In this document: positions 8,692 through 16,777 of the stretch, piece by piece
Layout of the letters: every line of letters starts with the position of its first letter
Numbering within the stretch: the first letter of the stretch is position 1
Origin: Thermomicrobiales bacterium
Lineage (GTDB): Bacteria > Chloroflexota > Chloroflexia > Thermomicrobiales > UBA6265
Length of the DNA: 35,152 bases
Assembly (NCBI GenBank): GCA_041390825.1
Contig: JAWKPF010000040.1
Span: forward strand, 1-35,152
Direction: 5' to 3'
Program-made: the position numbers and the translations under genes
The notes under the pieces: model-generated
Seen by the model: only the letters and a program-made list of their open reading frames with translations
What the model was told of the DNA's origin: nothing
Databases searched by the model: none

Positions 8692-9690
8692 ATGATCCGC
8701 GTCGAACATGCGTCCGTCGTCTTCGAAACGCGCAAGGGGATCTTCAAGACGGGGGAAGTCCACGCCCTCGATGATGTCTCGATCCAGATCGGCATCGCCG
8801 AGACCCTGGCACTGGTGGGAGAGTCCGGCTCTGGCAAGACCACGTTGGGGCGATTGACCCTCCGTCTCGTGGAGCCGAGAACCGGCACAGTCGAATTCCT
8901 GGGACGGGATATCACCCACGACGCTGAGCAACAGCTCAAGTGGTTTCGCCGCCGCGCCCAGATCGTCTTTCAGGATCCGTTCTCCTCGCTCAATCCCTAC
9001 ATGCGCGTTTGGGACCTGATCGAAGAACCGCTCCAGATCGATGGCGTCAAGTCGGCAAGTGAACGGCGTGAGCGCGCCAACCAGGCGCTGGCCGCGGTCG
9101 ATCTCGTCCCGGCGTCCCGCTTCGGCAGCAAGTATCCAAATCAAATGTCCGGCGGCCAACGCCAACGGGTCGGCATCGCCCGCGCGCTCGTGCGCAACCC
9201 CGACTATATCGTTGCCGATGAGCCCGTTTCCATGATCGACGCCTCCAGCCGGATCGAGATCCTCTCACTGCTCGCCAACCTGCAGACCGCCCGCGGGGTC
9301 TCGTTTGCGTACATCACCCACGATATCGCCAGCGCCCGCTATTTCTCCGATCGCATCGCGGTCATGTACCAGGGCACCATCGTCGAAACCGGCCCTATAG
9401 GCGCGGTCATCGACGAACCCCTCCATCCGTACACCATCGCGCTCATCGCCGCCATTCCGGAACCCGACCCGGCCAACCGTCATCGTCGCCGCGAGGTCGT
9501 CCCCGGCGAGCCGTCGACCTCCGCCGAAGCGCCGACGCATTGTCCGTTCTTCGCCCGTTGCCCCCGCCGCATGCCGGGCGTCTGCGACGCTGCCCGTCCA
9601 GCTTTGACCGAGATTGCGCCGCAGCATGAGGTCGCCTGTTTTCTCTATGCATCACGTACGGTGCAGAACCCCGATTCCAACGCCCGGTAG
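8692..9690 (+). CDS. oppF: Peptide/nickel-type ABC transporter ATPase, OppF/DppF family
   Basis: A 332-residue second ATPase that would pair with the upstream OppD-type subunit as a heterodimer on the cytoplasmic face of the transporter. Motifs: Walker A GESGSGKT (43-50), Q-loop FQDPFSSLNPYMRV (93-106), signature MSGGQRQR (152-159), Walker B YIVADEPV (172-179), switch THD, and the C-terminal HPY motif LHPYTIALIAAIPEPDP with cysteine cluster HCPFFARCPRRMPGVC. The D-loop reads SMIDAS rather than SALDVS, which is common in OppF partners. I placed the start at ATG 8692 because the open frame upstream is made of repeat sequence; no strong ribosome site is visible. The repeat array between the two ATPase genes could set their relative mRNA levels. 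Confidence 0.93.
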   Translation: MIRVEHASVVFETRKGIFKTGEVHALDDVSIQIGIAETLALVGESGSGKTTLGRLTLRLVEPRTGTVEFLGRDITHDAEQQLKWFRRRAQIVFQDPFSSLNPYMRVWDLIEEPLQIDGVKSASERRERANQALAAVDLVPASRFGSKYPNQMSGGQRQRVGIARALVRNPDYIVADEPVSMIDASSRIEILSLLANLQTARGVSFAYITHDIASARYFSDRIAVMYQGTIVETGPIGAVIDEPLHPYTIALIAAIPEPDPANRHRRREVVPGEPSTSAEAPTHCPFFARCPRRMPGVCDAARPALTEIAPQHEVACFLYASRTVQNPDSNAR

Positions 9691-9709
9691 CAGCCGGGTT
9701 CGCCCGCTG

Positions 9710-9737
9710 GGCCCCATCCGCGGGTGATGCTGGGGCC
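9710..9737 (+). terminator. Possible hairpin after oppF
   Basis: GGCCCCA (9710-9716) and TGGGGCC (9731-9737) form a perfect 7-base-pair stem around a 14-base loop, 19 bases after the oppF stop. No T-run follows, so it may be only a weak or factor-dependent end of transcription. Confidence 0.4.
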
Positions 9738-9756
9738 TCGCTGAGCCAGTGACCTC

Positions 9757-9788
9757 TTGACCCCGGGCATGCGCCCCCGGCGTATACT
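9757..9788 (+). promoter_or_regulatory. Possible promoter of the double malic enzyme gene
   Basis: TTGACC (9757-9762) and TATACT (9783-9788) match -35 and -10 hexamers, but the spacing is 20 bases, three longer than ideal. The -10 lies 33 bases before the GTG start, a sensible leader length. GTGGGGGA before the GTG at 9822 serves as the ribosome site. Confidence 0.35.
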
Positions 9789-9821
9789 CCCCTTCGCGCT
9801 TTTCGACCCTGTGGGGGATTC

Positions 9822-12344
9822 GTGAACGACTGGCTCAGCGGCAACGGAAAAAGCGACGGGCTCGACTACCGCCGGCGCTATCGTGGACTCATTGGCGTCA
9901 ACAGCAAAGTTCCCTTGCGGGATCGCTCGATTCTTTCCCTCGTCTACACGCCCGGTGTAGCCGAAGCCTGCCTCGCCATTCAGGAAAACCCGCTCGAATC
10001 GTTCGATCTCACCTGTAGAGGCAATACGGTCGCGCTCATCACCGATGGCTCCGATCTCTTCGGGCGCCAGGGCGGACCGCCAGAATCGGCCATTCCGATC
10101 GAAGAGGGCAAGAGTGTCCTCTTCAAGACGTTTGCCGGCGTCGATGCCTTCCCGCTCTGTCTCGGTACGCGCGATATGACCGAAATCATCGAAGTCGGCA
10201 CCGCCATGGCGCCCACCTTCGGCGCGATCTGCATCGACGATATCTCCAGCCCGCGCACGTTCACGATCGCCGACCATCTGGAACGCGCCACCGACATTCC
10301 CGTCTTCTCCAATCAGCATCACGGCACCGGTGTGCTCGTGCTCGGCGCGCTCATCAACGCGCTCAAGGTGGTTGGCAAAGAACTGGAGAACGTGCGCATC
10401 GTCATCAGCGGCGCGGGAATCGCAGGAGTTGGCGTCGCCCGGCTCCTCATCCGCACTGGCGCCAGGCACATCACGCTCTGCGACCGCGCCGGCGCGATCT
10501 ATATGTACCGGCCGGAACGGATGAACTGGGCCAAGTCCTACGTCGCCAAGGAAACCAATCTCGAACGCCGCGCCGGTTCGCTGTCGGACATGCTGGTGGA
10601 TGCCGATGTCTTCATCGGCGTCTCGACCGGAAACATCGTCACCGGGGACGATATCGCCCGCATGGCGCCCGATGCCATCGTCTTCGCGCTTTCGATCCCA
10701 ACCCCGGAAGTCGATCCTGCCACCGCCCGCGCAGCCGGAGCGCGCATTGTTGCCACTGGCCGGTCTGACTACGCCAACACGATGGACATCTCGCTTGTCT
10801 TCCCGGGCGTCTTCCGCGGACTGCTCGATTGCCGTGCCCACAACATCCGTCTACGCACGCTCGTCGCCGCCGCGCACGCGCTGGCCGGGATGGTTCGCCC
10901 GGACGAGCTCCATGCCGACTACATCGTGCCGAACATCTTCGATTTTCGGGTTGCTCCTACGGTCGCCGCCGCTGTCGTGCGTGCGACAGTCGACGCTGGC
11001 GAAGCCGGGCGCATCATCGCGCCGGAGGAAGTCGCCGACTCGACCCTGCGCTACGTCTACGAGGGTCGGCGTCGCCTGAATCCAACCAACGGCGTTGGCT
11101 CAGGCACGCAATCGGAATCGATCGATCTCCGTCGCCGCCACGGCGGTGTGCTGGAGATCCAGAGCAAGATCCCGATCCGCGATCACCATATCCTCAACCT
11201 GATCTACGTTCCGCCCGCTGCGCTCGAACCTGCTGCCGTCATTCGGGATGATCCCGCGCAAGTCACCGAGCTCACTTCGAAGGGCAACCTCGTTGCGATC
11301 GTCACCGACGGTTCCGCGGTGCTCGGTCTCGGCGACATCGGTCCCCAGGCCGCCCTGCCGGTGATGGAAGGCAAGGCCGTCCTCTTCCGATCCTTGGCCG
11401 GGGTCGAAGCCTTTCCTATCTGCCTCGCCGCGCGTGAGCCAGACGACATCGTCGCGCATGTGCGCGCGATCGCCCCATCGTTTGGTGGAATCAACCTGGA
11501 GGACATTTCCGCTCCCCGCTGTTTCGAAATCGAGCGCCGGCTGCGGCTGGAACTCGGGATGCCCGTCTTTCACGATGATCAACACGGTACGGCCATCATC
11601 GTCGGCGCGGCCCTGCTCAATGCGGTCAAGCTGCGTGGCACGCCGTTGGACGAGCTCAGGGTCACCATCAACGGCGGCGGCGCCGCGGGCGTGGCCGTCG
11701 CCAAGCTACTGCTGGCGCTCGGTATTCGCGACATCGTTGTCTGCGACCGCGCGGGCGCCATCTATCACGGCCGAACGGAGCACATGGACTTCTCCAAGCT
11801 CGAAATCGCCGAGCTCACCAATCCCGATCTACACAAGGGCGATCTGGCCAGCGTCATCCAGGGTACTGATGTCTTCATCGGGCTCTCCGCGCCCGGTGTG
11901 CTCACCCAGGAAATGATCAGGACGATGGCGCCCAAACCGATCGTATTCGCCCTCGCGAACCCAACGCCCGAGATCATGCCCGAGCTCGCCAGGACTGCCG
12001 GAGCCTTTGCAGTAGCCACCGGCCGGTCGGACTATCCGAACCAGGTGAACAACTCGCTTGCGTTCCCAGGCGTCTTCCGTGGCGCGCTCGATGTCAAAGC
12101 GCGTGAAGTCAACGATCAGATGAAGCTCGCGGCTGCCCAGGCAATCGCCGATCTGGTGCTTCCGCGTCAGCTCACCACCGAGAACCTGATTCCAGACGCG
12201 CTCGATCTGCGCGTGCCACCGCGCGTTGCGGCCGCGGTTGCCCGTGCCGCCATCGAAACCGGCGTCGCCCAGCTCGAGATCGACCCAGCCACCGTCGAAG
12301 CCCGCTGCCGTGATCTCGTCTACGAGGGCGCCGCAGTGTTCTAG
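9822..12344 (+). CDS. Tandem double malic enzyme with complementary degenerate halves
   Basis: An 840-residue protein made of two malic-enzyme chains joined head to tail (about 1-420 and 431-840, constant offset of 421 residues). Malic enzymes decarboxylate malate to pyruvate with NAD(P) and a divalent metal. N-half: tyrosine motif YTPGVAEAC (42-50) and Lys97 (EEGKSVLF) are intact, but INLED is ICIDD (136-140) and the metal-site HDDQHG is SNQHHG (163-168); NPTPE is IPTPE. C-half: INLED (558-561 region), HDDQHG (584-589), Lys518, dinucleotide loop NGGGAAG (617-623), ANPTPE and SDYPNQVNNS are intact, but the tyrosine motif is YVPPAALEP (462-470). The GTG start has GGGGGA upstream. Normal short malic enzymes are 390-470 residues. 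The C-half probably carries catalysis; the N-half may be regulatory or complete its site. No PTA domain is present. Confidence 0.9.
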   Translation: MNDWLSGNGKSDGLDYRRRYRGLIGVNSKVPLRDRSILSLVYTPGVAEACLAIQENPLESFDLTCRGNTVALITDGSDLFGRQGGPPESAIPIEEGKSVLFKTFAGVDAFPLCLGTRDMTEIIEVGTAMAPTFGAICIDDISSPRTFTIADHLERATDIPVFSNQHHGTGVLVLGALINALKVVGKELENVRIVISGAGIAGVGVARLLIRTGARHITLCDRAGAIYMYRPERMNWAKSYVAKETNLERRAGSLSDMLVDADVFIGVSTGNIVTGDDIARMAPDAIVFALSIPTPEVDPATARAAGARIVATGRSDYANTMDISLVFPGVFRGLLDCRAHNIRLRTLVAAAHALAGMVRPDELHADYIVPNIFDFRVAPTVAAAVVRATVDAGEAGRIIAPEEVADSTLRYVYEGRRRLNPTNGVGSGTQSESIDLRRRHGGVLEIQSKIPIRDHHILNLIYVPPAALEPAAVIRDDPAQVTELTSKGNLVAIVTDGSAVLGLGDIGPQAALPVMEGKAVLFRSLAGVEAFPICLAAREPDDIVAHVRAIAPSFGGINLEDISAPRCFEIERRLRLELGMPVFHDDQHGTAIIVGAALLNAVKLRGTPLDELRVTINGGGAAGVAVAKLLLALGIRDIVVCDRAGAIYHGRTEHMDFSKLEIAELTNPDLHKGDLASVIQGTDVFIGLSAPGVLTQEMIRTMAPKPIVFALANPTPEIMPELARTAGAFAVATGRSDYPNQVNNSLAFPGVFRGALDVKAREVNDQMKLAAAQAIADLVLPRQLTTENLIPDALDLRVPPRVAAAVARAAIETGVAQLEIDPATVEARCRDLVYEGAAVF

Positions 12345-12444
12345 ACCGTGCCGACCTGCCGAACCCGGCATCGGTTCCCACCAACAGCGCGATCCGCTGA
12401 TTCGAGCGCAGCGAAACCTCGCAAACGTCGTCATCGTCTTTTCC

Positions 12445-12460
12445 ACCCGTCACCACGGGT
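12445..12460. promoter_or_regulatory. Short inverted repeat in the leader of the 12492 gene
   Basis: ACCCGT (12445-12450) and ACGGGT (12455-12460) form a perfect six-base dyad with a four-base loop, 32 bases before the next start codon. It could be a small operator or leader hairpin; nothing else supports a role. Confidence 0.25.
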
Positions 12461-12491
12461 CAAGCAGTCACATCGAGGAGCACCTGAGACC

Positions 12492-13823
12492 ATGCGCCGA
12501 GCCTTCGCAATCGTTACCCTCGCGCTCCTGTTGTTTGCGCCATCGCTGGCGCTCGCCCAACCTCCCGGGAAACCCACCGATCCAAGCCCAACCCCAGCCG
12601 GCGACAGGGTCGGCCCCGTCATCGCCATTCCCACCGAAGCCGCTCCCGGCGCGCCAGTCGCATCCGCCCCACGGCTCGATCTTGCCGCCATGGCGCTCGA
12701 TTCCACCGACATGCCGGAAGGGTTCACCCTCTTCTACGAAATCTATATCCCCGGCGACCGTATCAGCGCGGACCTGACTGGTGGTCTCATAGCCCCGGAT
12801 GAAATCGCCAGTTCCGGCCTGCAGTGGTACTACGAGAGCGTCTACTTGAACGCCGACGGAACGGTCCGCCTCCGTTCATATGTCGAGCAATACGCGGACG
12901 CAGCCGGCGCCACGCGCGGATTCGAGCTCCTCGAAGACGAGAATCGCCTCGCGCCGGAAGGTTCGGTCTTCACCGACGGTCCCGGCGCGGGAGTTGGAGA
13001 GGAGCCATCCGAGATCAGCGCAGGGTCTCTTCAACCGTCTGGCGCGACGCCGGTGGTGAACTCGATCGACTCCACCTTCCGCACTGGCAACTTGCTGGCC
13101 GGTGTCTCCGTCGACACCCTCCCCGACATTGCTGCCGACAAGCAGCTCGCCATCGACCTGAGCGGCGTTCTTTTCGACCGGATCCAAACCGTCCTTGCCG
13201 ATCAACCGCTGCCGCTTATCGACTACGCGCTCCCCGGCCAATTCGTCTCGCTCGTACCCGGTTTCCAAAGCCACGATGAAGGCTACCTTTCCGCTGCTGA
13301 GATCTTCGGACCGCTTGCCGCAGAATCGGCAACCACCAACTTCCTCAGCGGCTACTTCACCAACCAATCCCTCATCTCGACGACCGGTTCCGTCCTGCCG
13401 ATTCCGCTCGTCAGTATCAGCGTCGCCCGATTCATCGACGAATCCGCCGCCCTGCAGGTCCTCGGCGATTCAGGTGTGCTGCAACCGCCGTTCGACAGCG
13501 TCGAGCCGCTCGAGCTCGATTCCATTCCCGGCGCCAGCGTGGTGCAGGCATTCACCTACACCAATCCGATGCTCTCCGGGGCCTCTCAGGACAGTGTGCG
13601 CATCGTTATGGTGGTCGGCGCCGACCTGGTCATCCTCGATGTCCAGGCAAACAAGACGCTGGATGGCGCAGAGCAAGCCGCCATCCAGATCGCCACTGCG
13701 CAGGCCAGCTGCCTGCGCTCGACCAGCGAGTGCGCGCCGATCGAGCTTCCTGCTGGTCTCCTGGAAGCTCCGGATCCCATCCTCGACGACGATCCGTCCG
13801 AAACCCCGTTGCCGGTCGGCTGA
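12492..13823 (+). CDS. Secreted protein of unknown function
   Basis: A 443-residue exported protein. ATG 12492 has GAGGAG about eleven bases upstream and opens a classical signal peptide (MRRAFAIVTLALLLFAPSLALA, cleavage likely before QPPG). A proline-rich linker (about 23-60) follows. The mature part seems to hold two related units: LDLAAMALDSTDMPEGF with SYVEQYADAAGATRGFELL, and later IDYALPGQFVSLVPGF with SVARFIDESAALQVLG. In both, a hydrophobic lead with PxGF precedes a strand-helix pair. I know no family for it. There are two cysteines near the C-terminus (SCLRSTSEC), which may form a disulfide. It converges on the HAF-repeat gene with 16 bases between stop codons. Confidence 0.75.
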   Translation: MRRAFAIVTLALLLFAPSLALAQPPGKPTDPSPTPAGDRVGPVIAIPTEAAPGAPVASAPRLDLAAMALDSTDMPEGFTLFYEIYIPGDRISADLTGGLIAPDEIASSGLQWYYESVYLNADGTVRLRSYVEQYADAAGATRGFELLEDENRLAPEGSVFTDGPGAGVGEEPSEISAGSLQPSGATPVVNSIDSTFRTGNLLAGVSVDTLPDIAADKQLAIDLSGVLFDRIQTVLADQPLPLIDYALPGQFVSLVPGFQSHDEGYLSAAEIFGPLAAESATTNFLSGYFTNQSLISTTGSVLPIPLVSISVARFIDESAALQVLGDSGVLQPPFDSVEPLELDSIPGASVVQAFTYTNPMLSGASQDSVRIVMVVGADLVILDVQANKTLDGAEQAAIQIATAQASCLRSTSECAPIELPAGLLEAPDPILDDDPSETPLPVG

Positions 13824-13839
13824 TCCCTCGTTCGATCGC

Positions 13840-14976
13840 TCAGACCGGACGCAGAACCACATGATGGTATGCACCGGAGCTATCCTGCGCGCTGCCCACC
13901 ATGGCCCCGTTGTCATTGATCGATTCGACGTGCAAGAAAAGCAGATCCGGCCCCGGCTCGATCATGTCTGCGATCATCACCGGTTGGTCGTCGATCCACA
14001 TCGTGGGGATGGAATAGCCATTGAGCATCGCCTGGCCGACGAGCACGCCATGCGCGTTTGCGCTGGTGAAAAACATCCCTTCGCCGTTGAGATCGGCAAT
14101 TGGCGTCTGAATTCCATCTCGATAGCGCACAGCCCACCCGTAGAGATCGGTTTCACCGCGCACGAGCGCGGCCACGCTGCCATCGTCCCCAAGCGAAAAC
14201 GCCTGCACCCGGCCGAGCCAATCGATGCCATTGCCCATTGGTGGGTCGAGCACGGTCACTGTTCCCGAAGCCGATCTCACGAACGGGACGCCTCCCGAGA
14301 ACGGCGCCTCGGCGCGATAGAACGTTCCGGCCCGGTCGCCAAGTGTGTTCTGAGAGCGATAGCCCCCCAACACGAATCCTTCGGGGAGTTCCACCGCCTC
14401 GGTCGCGCCGTTCGTCCAGGCGGTTGGAAGACCATCAAGGGTTCCCAGCAAGTCGCCGGTGCTCGTCAAGGTGGTGATTCCGGAACCCAGCTCGAATGGA
14501 CCGCTCATCTCGGTATCGACGATGCCATCTCGCCAAATGATGGTCGGCACGCTCAACTGAACGCTCTGTGCCTGCTCCTCGGTGATGAAGCCCTCGGTTT
14601 CGAATCCAAGGCCCAGGGCCGTGCCATGATCGTCCAGTTGATGTCCGTTGACGTTCATTCCGGTGTACGGACCGACGTCGAGATAGCTCATCGCCAGGTC
14701 CGCATCCCAGATGGTGGGCATCATGATCCCACCACTCACCGTGTCCCCAATGATGGTCCCGGCATTGTTGATATCCCTGGCCCCCCCTCGCCAGTTCGTT
14801 CCGTTGGCAAAGACGAACTCGTTGCTCACGAAAAACGAAACGATCTCGTATCGCGGTAGTTCTTGCTGAATCAGCCGAACCCTGCGCGCTGCAGCTCCCT
14901 TGTGCGGGCGCCGCATTCCCAACATGCCCAATGCCGATGCGGAGACCGCACCTTTCAAGAATGTTCGCCGGTGCAT
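13840..14976 (-). CDS. Tat-exported HAF-repeat protein
   Basis: A 378-residue exported protein. The frame is open further upstream, but ATG 14976 has AAGGAG close by and opens a twin-arginine signal, MHRRTFLKGAVSASALGMLG. The mature protein contains HAF-type extracellular repeats, recognised by DINNAGTIIGDT (near 68-79), AFSLGDDGSVAALV and SINDNGAMVGSA. Such repeats build beta-propeller-like surfaces outside the cell; no enzymatic role is known. The export route fits a protein folded before secretion. The upstream aquaporin gene on the same strand is separated by a terminator, so this gene probably has its own promoter in 14977-15110. Confidence 0.8.
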   Translation of the reverse strand: MHRRTFLKGAVSASALGMLGMRRPHKGAAARRVRLIQQELPRYEIVSFFVSNEFVFANGTNWRGGARDINNAGTIIGDTVSGGIMMPTIWDADLAMSYLDVGPYTGMNVNGHQLDDHGTALGLGFETEGFITEEQAQSVQLSVPTIIWRDGIVDTEMSGPFELGSGITTLTSTGDLLGTLDGLPTAWTNGATEAVELPEGFVLGGYRSQNTLGDRAGTFYRAEAPFSGGVPFVRSASGTVTVLDPPMGNGIDWLGRVQAFSLGDDGSVAALVRGETDLYGWAVRYRDGIQTPIADLNGEGMFFTSANAHGVLVGQAMLNGYSIPTMWIDDQPVMIADMIEPGPDLLFLHVESINDNGAMVGSAQDSSGAYHHVVLRPV

Positions 14977-15111
14977 TCGTGACTCCTTGCCTTGTCGCGT
15001 TTCGGTTTCGATCACCGCTGACACCCACGGTGTCACCAGTAATCGATCTCCGCGTTGCTCCACGACACAGCAAATGCGTGCGCTGCGGCACAGCTGGACA
15101 GCGTGAACGAA

Positions 15112-15145
15112 GAAGCACCGAGGCGAGCGATCGCCCCGGTGCTTC
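15112..15145 (-). terminator. Intrinsic terminator of the aquaporin gene
   Basis: Reading the minus strand, GAAGCACCG (15145-15137) pairs exactly with CGGTGCTTC (15120-15112), and an inner GGCG/CGCC pair extends the stem after one mismatch. The minus-strand sequence continues TTCGTTC. It starts 27 bases after the aquaporin stop. Confidence 0.75.
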
Positions 15146-15172
15146 ATCTCGCTGCTCGTTCGCGGAGCCGGT

Positions 15173-15991
15173 CTACCGCTTGCGGCGGCTTCGTCGACGA
15201 GGCGCCGGGGCGCTCGTTTCGGAGACTGCTACGACTTCGGTCTCGTCGACTTCCACTACCTGGGAGCGTTTCGCCGGTCCGGCTGCGGCAGGCTCCGGCG
15301 ACTTGTCCATCAGGAAGAAGTCATAGAGCACCGCGGCCACCAATCCGCCCAGAACCGGGCCCACGATCCAGACCCAGGCGTTCGCCCAATCTTGCTGGAT
15401 CACCGCCGGCCCAAACCAGCGAATGGGGTTCATGGCCGCGCCGCTCGCCGCCACACCGGCCATGTTCCCGATCGCGATCGTGATACCGATGGCCAGCGGG
15501 GCGACCCATCGGCCGATCGAACGCTTGTCGACCGCGGTGCCGAAGATCACCAGCACCAGGAAGAAGGTCAGAATCGCCTCCATCGCAAGTGCATTGCTGG
15601 CGGTCAGATCGACTGCTGGATCGGCCACAATCGACGTTCCCACTGTCGGCAACCCGAGGTTCACCCGGTTCCGGTCGACATCGAGATACGCCAGCGTGAT
15701 CGCGCCAGCGCCAAGCACCGCGCCCACCATCTGGGCAACGATATAGGCCACGCCTTCGGCTACACCGATGCGCTTGGTCACCAACATGCCGGCCGTCACC
15801 GCCGGGTTGTAGTGCCCACCAGAAATGTGCCCCGCCGCGGCAACCATGACACCGATCGCCAGACCGGTCGCAATGCCGATGGCAACGATGTCTTGACCCT
15901 GCGTCAAGACAACCGCGCCGATCGAGAAGAAACAAAGCGCGAACGCGCCCAGCGCCTCCACGATCAATTTCTGAGCAATGTTCTCAGACAA
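15173..15991 (-). CDS. Aquaporin / MIP-family channel
   Basis: A 272-residue channel with six membrane helices and two half-helices, moving water or small neutral solutes across the inner membrane. I chose TTG 15991 because AGGAGG sits five bases upstream; a longer in-frame ATG at 16093 lacks a site. The first pore motif is GHISGGHYNPAVTAG (NPA at 62-64). The second is GAAMNPIRWFGPA (188-196), so the usual Ala is Ile (NPI) while the selectivity Arg191 is kept. Where water-specific AqpZ has a histidine in helix 5, this protein reads GNM, a wider and less histidine-gated filter by eye. The tail after residue 231 is a long acidic then very basic extension (PRRRSRRKR), unusual for bacterial members. 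Confidence 0.9.
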   Translation of the reverse strand: MSENIAQKLIVEALGAFALCFFSIGAVVLTQGQDIVAIGIATGLAIGVMVAAAGHISGGHYNPAVTAGMLVTKRIGVAEGVAYIVAQMVGAVLGAGAITLAYLDVDRNRVNLGLPTVGTSIVADPAVDLTASNALAMEAILTFFLVLVIFGTAVDKRSIGRWVAPLAIGITIAIGNMAGVAASGAAMNPIRWFGPAVIQQDWANAWVWIVGPVLGGLVAAVLYDFFLMDKSPEPAAAGPAKRSQVVEVDETEVVAVSETSAPAPRRRSRRKR

Positions 15992-16198
15992 TCCACCCTC
16001 CTGTTGTGCTGCTGCCGGTGTGGCCACTCGACACCGTCCCGAGCCGCACGCTCCTTCAGGTTGACTATAGGGAACAGATGCTCGTTTCTGCAAGCGTTGC
16101 GCATGGCAAACAGTTGTCTCTCGGCGCCGAACGCACGAGATGCGGGCGCAAACGACGCGCCGAGGCCAGGCTTCGCTCTCCAGTGACGCGGCTGACGG

Positions 16199-16777
16199 CT
16201 ACCCGATCCGGAACGTGATCGAATTCAGCAGCTCGCCATTCACGCGAACCGCTGCCGCGTAGGTGCCGGGAGGAACTCCGCCCGGCTGCCAGGCCGAGGT
16301 AAACCACCGTGGCCCGGTCGTGGTCGGCGCCTCCTGGTCCTGCGACGCCATCACGGCGCCATCCTCGTTCAGCCATTCGACCGTGATGATCTCACCGCCC
16401 AGGAGATTCGTCAGCCGAGCCGCCAGTATCACCTGCGAGTTCGACGAGACGGATTCCAGGTCGTTTGTGGGCGCCCCCGAACCATCCAGCGCGTTGGTGA
16501 TCACCAGCTCTGACAACAGCGCGCGCGGGGTAAACGTTGCGGCCGGCGTGCCGGTCGGCCGCAGAAACGTATCGGCCAGTTGCGTCTTCTGCGCCTCGGG
16601 CACCTGTTGGGTCTTTTCCGCCTCTTGCGCCTCGAATCGCCGCTCGTCGCGCGAATCACCGGTCGAGCACGACACCACCAACAACACGACAAGCGCGGAG
16701 CCAATCGCCCCGCGCCAGCCATGCAGATTCCACTGAGACGCAGCCGAGCGATCAGCTCGGCGGGCGGTACTGTCCAA
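16199..16777 (-). CDS. Small lipoprotein overlapping the recombinase gene
   Basis: A predicted lipoprotein: a hydrophobic stretch (AIGSALVVLLVVSC) ends in a lipobox Cys, followed by STGDSRDERR and a short charged linker. The C-terminal 100 residues form a beta-sandwich-like domain (ELVITNALDGSG, VEWLNEDGAVMASQD, GVPPGTYAAAVRVNGELL). The start is uncertain. TTG 16777 has AGGA upstream and lies inside the recombinase coding end, giving 192 residues and a 26-base overlap. CTG 16726 would give a tidier 20-residue signal but no ribosome site. The overlap implies translation coupled to the recombinase. I know no function; similar extracytoplasmic Ig-like domains occur in Chloroflexota lipoproteins. 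Confidence 0.7.
   Translation of the reverse strand: MDSTARRADRSAASQWNLHGWRGAIGSALVVLLVVSCSTGDSRDERRFEAQEAEKTQQVPEAQKTQLADTFLRPTGTPAATFTPRALLSELVITNALDGSGAPTNDLESVSSNSQVILAARLTNLLGGEIITVEWLNEDGAVMASQDQEAPTTTGPRWFTSAWQPGGVPPGTYAAAVRVNGELLNSITFRIG

Noticed and set aside
4835..9690. A single operon from the molybdopterin gene through oppF
   Set aside because: Large hairpin arrays separate the genes and their functions are unrelated, so co-transcription is not supported beyond same-strand order.
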